Part shown: positions 1-7,873 of the stretch, piece by piece
Position numbering within the stretch: position 1 is the first letter of the stretch
Layout of the letters: each line of letters begins with the position of its first letter
NCBI GenBank assembly: GCA_000349905.1
Contig: KB722749.1
Coordinates: forward strand, 204,622 to 219,280
Direction of reading: 5' to 3'
Length of the DNA: 14,659 bases
From: Volvariella volvacea V23
Taxonomy: Eukaryota > Basidiomycota > Agaricomycetes > Agaricales > Pluteaceae
Position numbers and translations under genes: made by a program
The notes under the pieces: generated by a model
The model's input: only the letters and a program-made list of their open reading frames with translations
Told to the model about the DNA's origin: nothing
Database searches by the model: none

Positions 1-606
1 AGGAAATATCAACTCTCTGTGCTAGAAAGGTCTTCAAACTTGTTGACCTACCATCTAGCTGAAAGGCTATTAAAAATAGATGGGTATTTGCAGTTAAATC
101 TGATAGCCACAAACATGCTAGACTCATTGCCAAAGGTTTTTTCACAGATAGAAGGTGTCGACTATGATGAGATATTTTTTCCTGTTGTCTGCTATGAATC
201 TGTTCGTCTTATGCTTGCACTGGCTGCACTTGAAGATTGGTGCGCTGTTACATTAGATGTAAGAAATGCTTTCCTGTATGGTGACCTTGATGAGGAAATC
301 TACATGGAACAACCTGAGGGCTTCGTGATCAAAGGCAAAGAACGCAAAGTTATGCATTTACTAAAAGCGTTATATGGATTGAAACAGGCTGCTAATTCAT
401 GGTGGAAAGTGCTAGTTCAGTCAATGAAAGAACTTGGGTTTCATAGACTAAAATCTAATGCTGGAATATTCATACATTGACAAACAAATGGCTTGATTGT
501 TATTGCTATTATTTATGTTGATGATGCCTTATTTCTGGGGCCTGACCGGAGCCTTGTAACCAAGAAGAAATCCGAGTTCATGAAGCATTGGGAACTTAGT
601 AATGTG
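1..606 (+). pseudogene. Ty1/copia retrotransposon reverse transcriptase fragment (broken)
   Basis: This is the reverse transcriptase domain of a Ty1/copia polyprotein, which copies element RNA into DNA. It is cut on the left by the window edge and on the right at about position 606, where similarity stops in mid-domain. Visible motifs are RWVF (about 70-81), the first catalytic Asp in LDVRNAFLYG (about 256-285), KALYGLKQA (about 364-390) and the catalytic YVDD box (514-525). Three lesions break it. A TGA at 60-62 lies where an Arg is usual, so CGA to TGA is likely. One extra T in the run 137-142 shifts frame just before the SQIEGVDYDE segment. A TGA at 478-480 is in frame with the YVDD segment. 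RNase H, integrase, gag and LTRs are not in the window. The family call is secure; the element is dead. Confidence 0.9.
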
Positions 607-612
607 GGCCGT

Positions 613-631
613 GGCTATGCCTGGCATGACC
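613..631. repeat. Imperfect hairpin at copia/Helitron junction
   Basis: GGCTATGCC (613-621) and GGCATGACC (623-631) can pair as a nine-base arm with one mismatch and one G-T pair around a single T. The core ATGCCTGGCAT is a perfect odd-length palindrome. It sits in a short GC-rich island between the end of copia similarity and the AT-rich Helitron 3' flank. On the minus strand a CTAA (599-596) follows about 13 nt later. Helitrons end in a hairpin then CTRR, so this could be the 3' terminus. However, the next base is G rather than the expected T, so the assignment is tentative. Confidence 0.3.
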
Positions 632-744
632 GAGTCCGGAATCTATTATATTATAAATTTTATATTACTTTGTAAAGTCAACCTAAAAACCTAAAAATAA
701 TAAATAGTATGTAATATTTAATTTTACTAAATATATAGTTGAAT

Positions 745-2163
745 TTATGCTATTAACTTATAAATAGCAGCTGAAGCTGTTTTATTATTAAAGTAATATA
801 AATTTAATTGATCAGTAAAAGTTCCTTGAGCAGTTATATCTTGCTGAAGTTCATCATGAAACCAAACATTACCATTGTAAATGATTCTACAAGTAAAATG
901 ATAATTACCATAATAAATCATACCACAAAGTTGATAGTTTCTACCTCCAACAATAAGATTCAAATTAATTACACAAGGACATTCTTCAAGATCAAAAGCA
1001 AGTATAGGAGGAGCAGCCATAAAAGTATAAGTGGAACCAATAAATGTATGACAAAAAGCACACAAATAATTAGAAATAGACTGAAAAGATACTAGCTTAG
1101 TTTGAAGATCTAAAGTAGGATTCTGATGATGCATGAAAACATGGGCAGTAAGTTTAAAAGTGGGATGAGAAATAATATGACCATTAAGACAAAGATGATT
1201 TTGCTGAATGACCTGCCAAGGACAAGTAAGAATTTGCTCTAAAATAGCTTGAACACTAGCATATTGACCAGGAACAAAGCTATTTGGTCTATAAGAGTAC
1301 AACAGTTGTCTAAAAGCATCTCTGATATTAGATAAAGATTTTTTATTATCAAGAACTTTATTGAATTCATTAGAAAGCATTAAAAAGTAAGGATTGCCAT
1401 AAGTCTGAAGAGAATATGACCAATAAACAGGATTAGTCTTCCAAAGATTATACAAAATAGTAATTACAGCATCATAAGCACAGCTATTAGCATTCCACTG
1501 AGTTCCTTGAGGTATAAAATCATTAGGTGGTGAAACTGATTTTTGATTTGAGGCATTGGTTTTCTTACTAGCAGTCACAGCAGTAGATTTATCAGATGAA
1601 AAAGTCATTTTTTGTTTCTTTGGTATAGGATTCTCATCCTGATTGTTGACCATTTTCTTATTAAGATCTTCTTCATCATTAGCAGATCTTTTTCTCTTTC
1701 CTTGAGTTTTCTCAGAGTTATCAATGACTTTCCATGGTTGATCAAAACCCTTAGCAAGATCAAAAGGATCTGTTTTATTCCATCTTATAGCATTATAAAG
1801 TAGCTTTGGTTGAAACTCTTCTCCCATATATTCAAAGAAGTTCAGAATAGTAGAAGTTCTTAGACCAGTAGTGATATCCGAAGGGAGTTTGCCCTCATAC
1901 TGTTTTAATGTAATATAGTCAAGTAGTTCCAGCTCTCTAAACTCTTGTCTAAGTGCACCAGAAGCACCACCAATTATTTTCTTTTCATCAAATCCTTGAA
2001 GAATAATAGTACCTTCAGCTGATGTTCCTCTTGATAGAGCAGTATAAATATGTTGGTGAGTGCTGCTAAAGTTAAGATCTACAGGATTAGATTTTCTAGA
2101 CTTGTCCTGAGATGCATAATTAGTCATAGAAAAGTTTGGCAGTACTTCAACTTGAGATCTTAA
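745..2163 (-). CDS. Helitron C-terminal block: helicase motif VI plus USP-like cysteine peptidase domain
   Basis: This block is 460 residues counted from the Met at 2127. Residues 1-85 finish the PIF1 helicase, with motif VI at YTALSRGTSAEGTIILQGFD and the conserved GGASGALRQEFRELELLD. Residues about 115-205 are a basic, low-complexity linker with a possible nuclear signal (KRKR at 144-147, KKQK at 170-173). Residues 205-460 look like a ubiquitin-specific peptidase: a Cys box NSCAYDAV with Cys216, paired cysteines C356/C359 (CAFC) with C313 nearby, and a His box YGNYHFTCRII with His410, then VWFHDEL with Asp425 as candidate third residue. The order and about 195-residue spacing fit USP/UCH folds. 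Animal Helitrons carry an OTU peptidase instead. The peptidase call is pattern-based; activity and substrate are unknown. Confidence 0.72.
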   Translation of the reverse strand, partial: LRSQVEVLPNFSMTNYASQDKSRKSNPVDLNFSSTHQHIYTALSRGTSAEGTIILQGFDEKKIIGGASGALRQEFRELELLDYITLKQYEGKLPSDITTGLRTSTILNFFEYMGEEFQPKLLYNAIRWNKTDPFDLAKGFDQPWKVIDNSEKTQGKRKRSANDEEDLNKKMVNNQDENPIPKKQKMTFSSDKSTAVTASKKTNASNQKSVSPPNDFIPQGTQWNANSCAYDAVITILYNLWKTNPVYWSYSLQTYGNPYFLMLSNEFNKVLDNKKSLSNIRDAFRQLLYSYRPNSFVPGQYASVQAILEQILTCPWQVIQQNHLCLNGHIISHPTFKLTAHVFMHHQNPTLDLQTKLVSFQSISNYLCAFCHTFIGSTYTFMAAPPILAFDLEECPCVINLNLIVGGRNYQLCGMIYYGNYHFTCRIIYNGNVWFHDELQQDITAQGTFTDQLNLYYFNNKTASAAIYKLIA

Positions 2164-2527
2164 GATAGTTTATTTTTACATCATTAGGTAAAGTACAAAC
2201 TATTTTAGTAGCTGTTTTATAGATTGAGACAACATTTTCTGGAAGACCATTAAATTTAACTTTCTGTGGAGGATTGGTCAATTTAACAAATAATACCTCA
2301 AGAATTTGTTGTCCTTTAGAGCCAGTTCCAGCAATTCAATTATATACAGTACCTTTTTGCCTTTTTGTCATACAAAGCTCGGTTGCTAAATTATGGCTAA
2401 TCATTATAGGCATACCAATACAAAGAGAAAGCCTTCCTGAAATATGTTTGTTAGTTGAGCTTGGAAGTTGACACCATAGATCCTGTTGAACAGCAGAAGG
2501 AATAGTACCTGATTTATACTTTTTTTT
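2164..2527 (-). CDS. Helitron PIF1-like helicase, block between two frameshifts
   Basis: This block is only visible when the frame is changed at the T8 run 2520-2527. It then reads SGTIPSAVQQDLWCQLP, GRLSLCIGMPIMISHN, KGTVYN, a TGA, IAGTGSKGQQILEVLFVKL and NGLPENVVSIYKTA, which is the standard run between motifs IV and V in fungal Helitron helicases. The TGA (2338-2336) stands where the family has Trp, so it is a second Trp to stop change. Another one-base shift at about 2160-2164 follows. After it the frame reads RSQVEVLPNFSMTNY, the motif V lead-in. These pieces are easily missed because no long open frame covers them. Confidence 0.8.
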
Positions 2528-3294
2528 CTTTTGGAATTTTTAGATTGATCTTGTATATCTTCTACATTTAGAGTATCTTCTGAGTAAAAGTACACCAGTT
2601 GTTGATTTGTTTCATTTCCAAATCTCAAAGTTCCTAATCTATTTATACTATCTTTACAAACATTATAAGATATAATAATTGAAGTATTCCTAAATCTTTC
2701 ATCAGTAATTTTGGGACCTTTAGAGCCTGGATGATGAATTCTTGATCTTAAAAACTTAATATCATCTAGTGTACAGGCTCTGTACCTCATATTTTCCAAA
2801 GCAGTTCTAAACTTAGCATTTTCTAAAGTTTGAGTTTTTTGTCTCATATTTTGTCTAAGTATGACTACAGTAGTAACCTGATGCCAAAGAGCCTTTCCCA
2901 TAGCCTTCTTTTGATCTAACTCAGTTAAACCCTTTTTTCCTATTGTTCTGCTATACAAACTAGCATTTTCCTTTCCTAGTAGTAGTTGAGCAAAATCTCC
3001 AGCAAAAAGAAAGTTAAGTCCAGCATATGGATCTAGAGCATTTTCCATTATTATTGACAATCTTTCTGCAATAGTATATAGTTCAAGACAAGACAACATA
3101 GAAACTTCATCTAAAAATATATATTTAACTCCTATAAGTCTAGACTTAATTTCAGCCATCTGTTTAGCTGAAAGCTTTTCATATTTTTTCTCATTTATAC
3201 CTAAGACAGAATGATAAGTTGAACCTCCAATTAAAGCTGCAGCACTACCTGTAGGAGCAAGTAATAGAAATTCATGTTGCCTGTTTAGCAATGT
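2528..3294 (-). CDS. Helitron PIF1-like helicase, central block
   Basis: This is the central helicase block after the A8 frameshift. Visible PIF1 motifs are LLLAPTGSAA (motif Ia), GGSTYHSVLGI, YIFLDEVSMLS (Walker B/motif II with Asp-Glu), FLFAGDFAQL (motif III, with the GDF-QL signature) and VVILRQNMRQ (motif IV region). All catalytic residues needed for ATP binding and hydrolysis look intact. The frame then reaches a T8 run (plus strand 2520-2527) where one base has been lost. Beyond it this frame reads nonsense, whereas the shifted frame reads a normal PIF1 C-terminal core. Confidence 0.85.
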
Positions 3295-4078
3295 AAAAAA
3301 AATAAATAAGTGCAAGAATTACTTGACTTTTTCCAGTACCTCTCATACCACCAAGGTACATTTGAAGCTGAGATGCATATGGATCAATTGCATGATTGGC
3401 TACAATTCTAAATGCTCTTTCTTGTTCTTCATTCAAAGTAAACTTCAAAACTACTTCATCTATTTTAGTACTATGATCTGCAGAATGAAATTTTTTTAAC
3501 AGATAATTTTTATCAATAACCATAACAACATTTGGATCTGAATCTACATGCAAACTTTTTACTTTACCATTATTTTCCAATGTTGTTGACATATTGACTC
3601 TTCTGGAATTCAGAATTTCTTGTCTGTAATTTGCAACTGCATCTTTCCAGTTAACATCTATAGAAACTGAATCTGATTGCAAAGTTAAATCTTTTGGCAA
3701 CAATGAAGGTTTTTCTTCAGTCCATTTACATTTAGCTAAAATTGTTTCCATGGTTTCAACTTGCTTTTGTTTCTTTACTTCTTTTGTTCCAAATAATTGA
3801 CCCTCTTGAAGACTTTCATAGTTTTCAAAATCATTCATTCCAAAGTGATATTCATCATCAATAGCATTTTCACTTTCCATATTATAAGAATCCATATGTA
3901 AGGAAACATCTTCAGCTGTACCTGCTTTGAGTTTTGCCAAATAATCATCACTTGCATTATAACACTCATACTTGATATTGAAATTTTTGATTAACCTTTG
4001 TTGATCTTCTGTAAATGAATGTGAAAAAAAAGTTTCATCCCATGTATCATCACCAAGTTTCAAGTCTCTTCCAGTTCT
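3295..4078 (-). CDS. Helitron PIF1-like helicase, N-terminal block with Walker A
   Basis: This is the start of the SF1B helicase of the PIF1 family, which unwinds DNA during rolling-circle transposition. After the TGA the frame continues RTGRDLKLGDDTWDETFF. Residues up to about 200 are an acidic linker. The Walker A (motif I) sequence YLGGMRGTGKSQV lies near 3312-3356, with Lys-Ser intact. The helicase frame is lost at an A8 run on the plus strand (3295-3302), just after the Walker A helix. Removing one base would join it to the RQHEFLLLAPTG segment of the next block. The break is in a homopolymer, so a sequencing or assembly error cannot be excluded. Confidence 0.85.
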
Positions 4079-5014
4079 TCATGGTTTAAATAATGTAAGC
4101 ATTATTTTACAATAGTATTCTCTATCACCTTGATCACATCTAGGCAAATTTGCACCTACAAAGTTTGGAATAGTGTGTTTATTAGTTGGATGATATTTAA
4201 TACACTGAGTCTTACTTAAAGGATGATCTTTCAAAAATTTATAAATTCCAGGTTCAACTAAAGTATATGCACTAATATCAATTGTCATTTTTGTTCTTGG
4301 TAATTCTAATTCTATTTCATAAGCAACATCTTCCACATCTTTCATATCTTCTTCATCACTTTCACTTTCTTGTGTCTTTTTCTTAGATTGAGAAAGTCTT
4401 TCTTTAGTACACTGACCAATGAATTCATATAAATTAAGATGTTCTAGTTTTTTAGGTCTATACATATAGTCAAAAACCTTTGAAAGTCCAATTAGTCTAT
4501 CACCTTTTTTCATTAGAGTAATATTATTCTTGAATTCTTCATCCTTATCTTCTTCCCAAGATTTACTAACTTCATAAACATATTGTTGCCAATAGAATGG
4601 TGTAAACTGATGGCTTTTATAATGATCTGGATTACCAAGAAGATAGAGTGAAATCATAGGAGATCCTAGTTCCATTTTGGATGTTAAATTATTTACAATC
4701 TTGATCATGAAACTCTTTGCTTTGTCTCTTGCAGTCATTGAACCTGAGAGTAAATTAGTATGCTTTTCAAACATAGATCTAATACTATCAAAGATAACAT
4801 ATGTCTTGAGACTAGTCTTTGTTATATAATTAGACACATAGAGAATGACAGCTTTGAGAGCAGTGCCAGATTTAAGACTTGTAACATCAGTATTGCCTCT
4901 AAACAAGTAAGACATGACTGGATTAACAGTATTGATGTTTGGTTCTAATTTCTTGATACGCAAACTACCTGATTCAAGATCTACATGTGTTTCAGAAATA
5001 ATCTTTCTTGGAAA
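4079..5014 (-). CDS. Helitron Rep-helicase linker block
   Basis: This continuation of the Helitron protein lies between the Rep and helicase domains. It begins directly after the TGA at 5017-5015. It carries the family segments LEPNINTVNPVMSYLFRGN, NTDVTSLKSGTALKAVILYV and, near the end, PNFVGANLPRCDQGDREYYC and MLTLFKP. The central part is charged and poorly conserved (ESDEEDMKDVEDV). It ends at a TGA (4081-4079) exactly where the second Helitron copy in this window, at about 14118-14120, still has the Trp codon TGG in FKPWRTG. A TGG to TGA change is therefore directly supported by an internal comparison. No separate function is known for this stretch. Confidence 0.85.
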   Translation of the reverse strand, partial: FPRKIISETHVDLESGSLRIKKLEPNINTVNPVMSYLFRGNTDVTSLKSGTALKAVILYVSNYITKTSLKTYVIFDSIRSMFEKHTNLLSGSMTARDKAKSFMIKIVNNLTSKMELGSPMISLYLLGNPDHYKSHQFTPFYWQQYVYEVSKSWEEDKDEEFKNNITLMKKGDRLIGLSKVFDYMYRPKKLEHLNLYEFIGQCTKERLSQSKKKTQESESDEEDMKDVEDVAYEIELELPRTKMTIDISAYTLVEPGIYKFLKDHPLSKTQCIKYHPTNKHTIPNFVGANLPRCDQGDREYYCKIMLTLFKP

Positions 5015-6268
5015 TCAAGCTTTACATTTCTTCCATTTGTTATTTTTACAATAGGTTATCTCTTTATCTTTTTTCAAAGTTCCATCTTCATTTAAAGCAG
5101 AGTTACAATCATGTCTATTAGACTTGAAAATAATATCATCAGTAGTGTTAAGGTAGAGCTGATGCCATGTATTATAAGCTTTACATGAATTACAAGTTTC
5201 ACACTTTTTAGAGCAGTTTCTAACTGGTGGAGGAATGGGAAGTGTTTGAACTGGAGATTTATAATCAAATAAGAGTGATTCTTTACTAATCCTTTCTTTG
5301 ACTTCTGCTTCTGTTCCTGTTAAGTACTCTCCAATATGAACACTTTCCAAATAAGCTATCATCATTTGAGTAAAAGGAGAATTCTTTTCCTGAAGCTTAT
5401 CTCTTATTTCTTGAGGTGTAAGATGACAAGCAATCCACAAAAGAAGATGCAAATGCAAAGCAAGTCTTCCTTGTTGTTCAACTGTTCCATAATAGCCTGA
5501 AGTTTTACCAAAAAGTCCAAGATGATCAGTTCCAACTCCTAAAATATGCTCAATAAAAAGAGAATCCATAAAATGGAAAAATCTTGCAGAAGCTACAGGA
5601 TTACTACTTAAAAGTCTCATTCTGTCATTATCTTTCAATTCAAGGTCAGGTTGAAATTTTTCATTTGTATTAGCAAAATAAATGGTTATTGGATGTTTAT
5701 TTTCTGCAAATGACAGAGTAATGTACCATGAAGGAGCACCTAGAGCTGATACCAGTGACCAGATTTCATTTCTCATATATTTTTTACTGGTTGTGGAACC
5801 TTGAATATATCCTCCAATATAATCTAAGTCTCTAATTACTTGATAACAATTTTTTTCCTCTTCAGTTTCTGAATGCACATTATCACCTTGAGAAAGCCTT
5901 TCAGAAAGATCAGCTAAAGTATCAGGATCAAGATTCAATAACCTTTGACTGATAGAGTCAAAATTTTTTCTTTGAGTCATAAGATATCCACCAGTTGAAC
6001 AATTTTTGATTTGCTCTTGACTAAAAGCAACAAAAGGAAACTGTATATCAGTTTGAAATCTTTTATCATAGTACATAAGCAAATGTCTCTTATGTTCTTT
6101 ATCAGATAAAGAAGCTGAACCAATTCCACCAGTGCCATAGGGAAACAACCATGGAAATATTTGTGGATAAAGTTTGGGATTTTTATAGATGGATTCTGGT
6201 TTAGCACTATGTTCAACAGCCAATATTTTTCCATGTAAGTTTAAATGCTTCAAAGCTATTGACTTCAT
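5015..6268 (-). CDS. Helitron Rep (HUH endonuclease) block
   Basis: This is the rolling-circle replication initiator domain (Helitron helicase-like N). It nicks one DNA strand and joins ends through a tyrosine. The metal-binding HUH motif is clear: HLHLLLWI, with His272 and His274 of this 417-residue block. It follows the usual YYGTVEQQGRLAL approach sequence. Candidate catalytic tyrosines are Tyr306 and Tyr315 in the segment IAYLESVHIGEYL. The start shows the standard PESIYKNPKLYPQIFPWLFPYG segment. Downstream Cys residues (CSKKCETCNSC, 352-362) form a likely zinc site. The block is open until a TGA at 5017-5015, immediately after KKCKA. Family members have Arg there, so CGA to TGA is the simplest cause. 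The frame continues intact after it with FPRKIISETHVD. Confidence 0.88.
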   Translation of the reverse strand: MKSIALKHLNLHGKILAVEHSAKPESIYKNPKLYPQIFPWLFPYGTGGIGSASLSDKEHKRHLLMYYDKRFQTDIQFPFVAFSQEQIKNCSTGGYLMTQRKNFDSISQRLLNLDPDTLADLSERLSQGDNVHSETEEEKNCYQVIRDLDYIGGYIQGSTTSKKYMRNEIWSLVSALGAPSWYITLSFAENKHPITIYFANTNEKFQPDLELKDNDRMRLLSSNPVASARFFHFMDSLFIEHILGVGTDHLGLFGKTSGYYGTVEQQGRLALHLHLLLWIACHLTPQEIRDKLQEKNSPFTQMMIAYLESVHIGEYLTGTEAEVKERISKESLLFDYKSPVQTLPIPPPVRNCSKKCETCNSCKAYNTWHQLYLNTTDDIIFKSNRHDCNSALNEDGTLKKDKEITYCKNNKWKKCKA

Positions 6269-7836
6269 TTCATTGACAGTTTTGTTGCAAGAGCTTCACC
6301 TGTAATATTATGAACAACAAATGGAATAGGACCAGAATCAACACCAAGTTCTTCATCACCATTAAGAATATCAGTTGTTTCAGCAATAGTATTAGTATCT
6401 GCCTTTTTATATACAATACTTACAGGTGGAGAATCTTCTGGATATTCATTCAAGGATTTTTTACATATCTCAATATCAGCATAGTCAGGATGATTTAACT
6501 TAAGCCAATTTAATGCCTTCATAACAGCACTTCTTCTAATCAAAAAAGGTGTTCTTTTTAGATCCTCTTCTGTTGGCTGAACAGGACCAGTAAAGAGAAT
6601 TGCCAAAACATCATCTAAATCTTTCTTAGGAGGAGGTAGCTTTTTATATACTTTTGCAACTGGTGCTTCAAAGGCTATAACATGGGCCACCATCTTTTTA
6701 AGACCACCTGACACTTTAACAAAGCAACAGTTAAGCCTTATCTTTGAAATCAATAATCTTTCCATAAATTGAAGATCACTAAGCTCTTTAGGAACTTCAC
6801 CAAGCCAGAGTCTGTTTGCAAGTGCAAGTTTGGGAATTCTTCCATTTCTTAAATCCTGTCTACATTGAGTACAAACTTTGTTGCAGCCTGGAGCAAGAGC
6901 AGGACCAGTTGAATATTCAATTGAATCACTTGAATTCTTTCTTTCTTTTCTACAGAGACCAGGAACTTTTAAAATTTGTATAAACTTTGTAATACCTCTA
7001 AGTGGTTGCATTTCAGAGTTAAAGTGAAGTTCACCACAAACAGCACAACCAGATTCTTCTATCATTGCAGGTGATATAGAATTACAAAAATCAGTAATAA
7101 CTCTATCACTCAAGTCTTGAGTCATTGGAAGAGGAGGATATAATGGAGGAGTGAATTTAGCAGCTAGATTAGCTTTTAATTTTTGAGTAGATTTAGTTGA
7201 ATCTGTTTGACCAGCTTGACTATTAAGAAATATAGTTACAAAGTTATTGCACTTAGAACAATAATGATCCTGAGCAATCAATGAAAGTTGAGACTTGGTA
7301 GAGTGACTTCCAATAGCAAGAAACTCATGTTGCCTTGTTAAAGCAATAAATGCTTGTTTACTCAGAAGTTGAGATAGAGCTTGAAGTGGAATGTCAGCAT
7401 ATATATAACCTTGAGCCATTGGATATTTGTGTAACTCTTCAACTGAGAGATAGTCAACATAGGAAACAGATATGGGCATAGATAAGTTGACATCTCTTTG
7501 TATAGCAAATGTTTCCAGTTGTGAAAAATCCAACTTATGTTTTGCACCACCACCCACATGTGATAAATAAACAAAACAGTCAGGTTCAGATTTCTCTGAC
7601 AACCAGACAAGACAAACAGCAGCAATATAGCATGCTAAAACAAACAGTCCAAGTAGAAGGACAGGAACACAAACAAAATTCCAAATTGGAGATAAATCCA
7701 AATGGAATTGAAGTGGTTGACCAACATGTCTGACAGCACGGGTTGTTGGAATAAGATCAGACCATTTGCTACAGAGCAAAAGTAAGGATTTACTGAAGAG
7801 TAAATCCTTAAAATTAGACCAATTGCTACAGAGCAA
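6265..7836 (-). CDS. Helitron N-terminal block: zinc-binding and DUF6570-like region
   Basis: This is the first block of the Helitron protein, 523 residues as read from 7836. Candidate zinc ligands are CSKC (193-196), CAVCGELH (264-271) and C318/C322/C325. Residues about 345-475 match the pattern I know as DUF6570 in fungal Helitron proteins: VPKELSDLQFMERLLISKIR, then a conserved FTGP and the LKLNHPDYADIEI and YPEDSPP segments. The end (FVVHNITGEALATK) is the usual lead-in to the Rep domain. The frame is lost at an A4 run on the minus strand (6283-6280), where one added A would restore continuity. Residues 1-119 have no family match, include a 57 bp duplication and a hydrophobic stretch at 52-79, and may be untranslated leader. 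The function of this region in transposition is not established. Confidence 0.75.
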   Translation of the reverse strand: MLCSNWSNFKDLLFSKSLLLLCSKWSDLIPTTRAVRHVGQPLQFHLDLSPIWNFVCVPVLLLGLFVLACYIAAVCLVWLSEKSEPDCFVYLSHVGGGAKHKLDFSQLETFAIQRDVNLSMPISVSYVDYLSVEELHKYPMAQGYIYADIPLQALSQLLSKQAFIALTRQHEFLAIGSHSTKSQLSLIAQDHYCSKCNNFVTIFLNSQAGQTDSTKSTQKLKANLAAKFTPPLYPPLPMTQDLSDRVITDFCNSISPAMIEESGCAVCGELHFNSEMQPLRGITKFIQILKVPGLCRKERKNSSDSIEYSTGPALAPGCNKVCTQCRQDLRNGRIPKLALANRLWLGEVPKELSDLQFMERLLISKIRLNCCFVKVSGGLKKMVAHVIAFEAPVAKVYKKLPPPKKDLDDVLAILFTGPVQPTEEDLKRTPFLIRRSAVMKALNWLKLNHPDYADIEICKKSLNEYPEDSPPVSIVYKKADTNTIAETTDILNGDEELGVDSGPIPFVVHNITGEALATKLSMK

Positions 7837-7872
7837 AAGTAAGGATTCACTGAAGAGTGAGACCTTAAAAAA
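7759..7872. repeat. 57 bp tandem duplication near the Helitron 5' coding end
   Basis: Two adjacent copies of a 57 bp unit occur: 7759-7815 begins AGACCATTTGCTACAGAGC and 7816-7872 begins AGACCAATTGCTACAGAGC. They differ at only a handful of positions. The period is a multiple of three (19 codons), so the open frame stays open across it and repeats the LCS-WS peptide. It lies in a part of the Helitron with no protein family match. Confidence 0.85.
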
Positions 7873-7873
7873 G

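Larger units (their letters stand above)
745..7836 (-). pseudogene. Helitron Rep-helicase polyprotein with C-terminal USP-like domain (whole reading frame)
   Basis: This entry ties together the six blocks listed below into one ancestral gene. Frames were followed block to block by recognisable family motifs on both sides of each break. Three breaks are TGA codons in otherwise continuous frame, and four are one-base shifts, of which three fall in A or T runs (net change zero). The first Met of the open frame is at 7836, but residues 52-79 from there are a long hydrophobic run atypical of Helitrons. The Met at 7479-7477 (start of MPISVSYVDYL) is therefore an alternative start. The protein would act in the nucleus on single-stranded element ends. 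As read, it cannot be made in one piece, so this copy is probably non-autonomous now. Confidence 0.8.

Noticed and set aside
808..1095. Plus-strand frame of 95 codons
   Set aside because: Antisense to the USP-like domain, low complexity, no motif.
745..1520. OTU-type peptidase as in animal Helitrons
   Set aside because: The Cys box (NSCAYDA) and the late His box with W-x-H-D-E resemble USP rather than OTU (D-G-N-C).
3268..3294. Near-repeat of 27 nt shared with 7319-7347 (both encode RQHEFL)
   Set aside because: Each copy fits its own protein family locally; short and with indels, so probably coincidence in AT-rich sequence.
2336..4081. TGA read as Trp (altered genetic code), since two TGA codons sit on conserved Trp sites
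   Set aside because: Trp is encoded by TGG throughout the window, another TGA in the same protein stands for Arg, and genes here end with TGA.
7600..7683. Membrane segment at residues 52-79 of the Helitron frame
   Set aside because: It lies before any conserved region and before a plausible later Met (7479). It is more likely leader sequence translated by chance.
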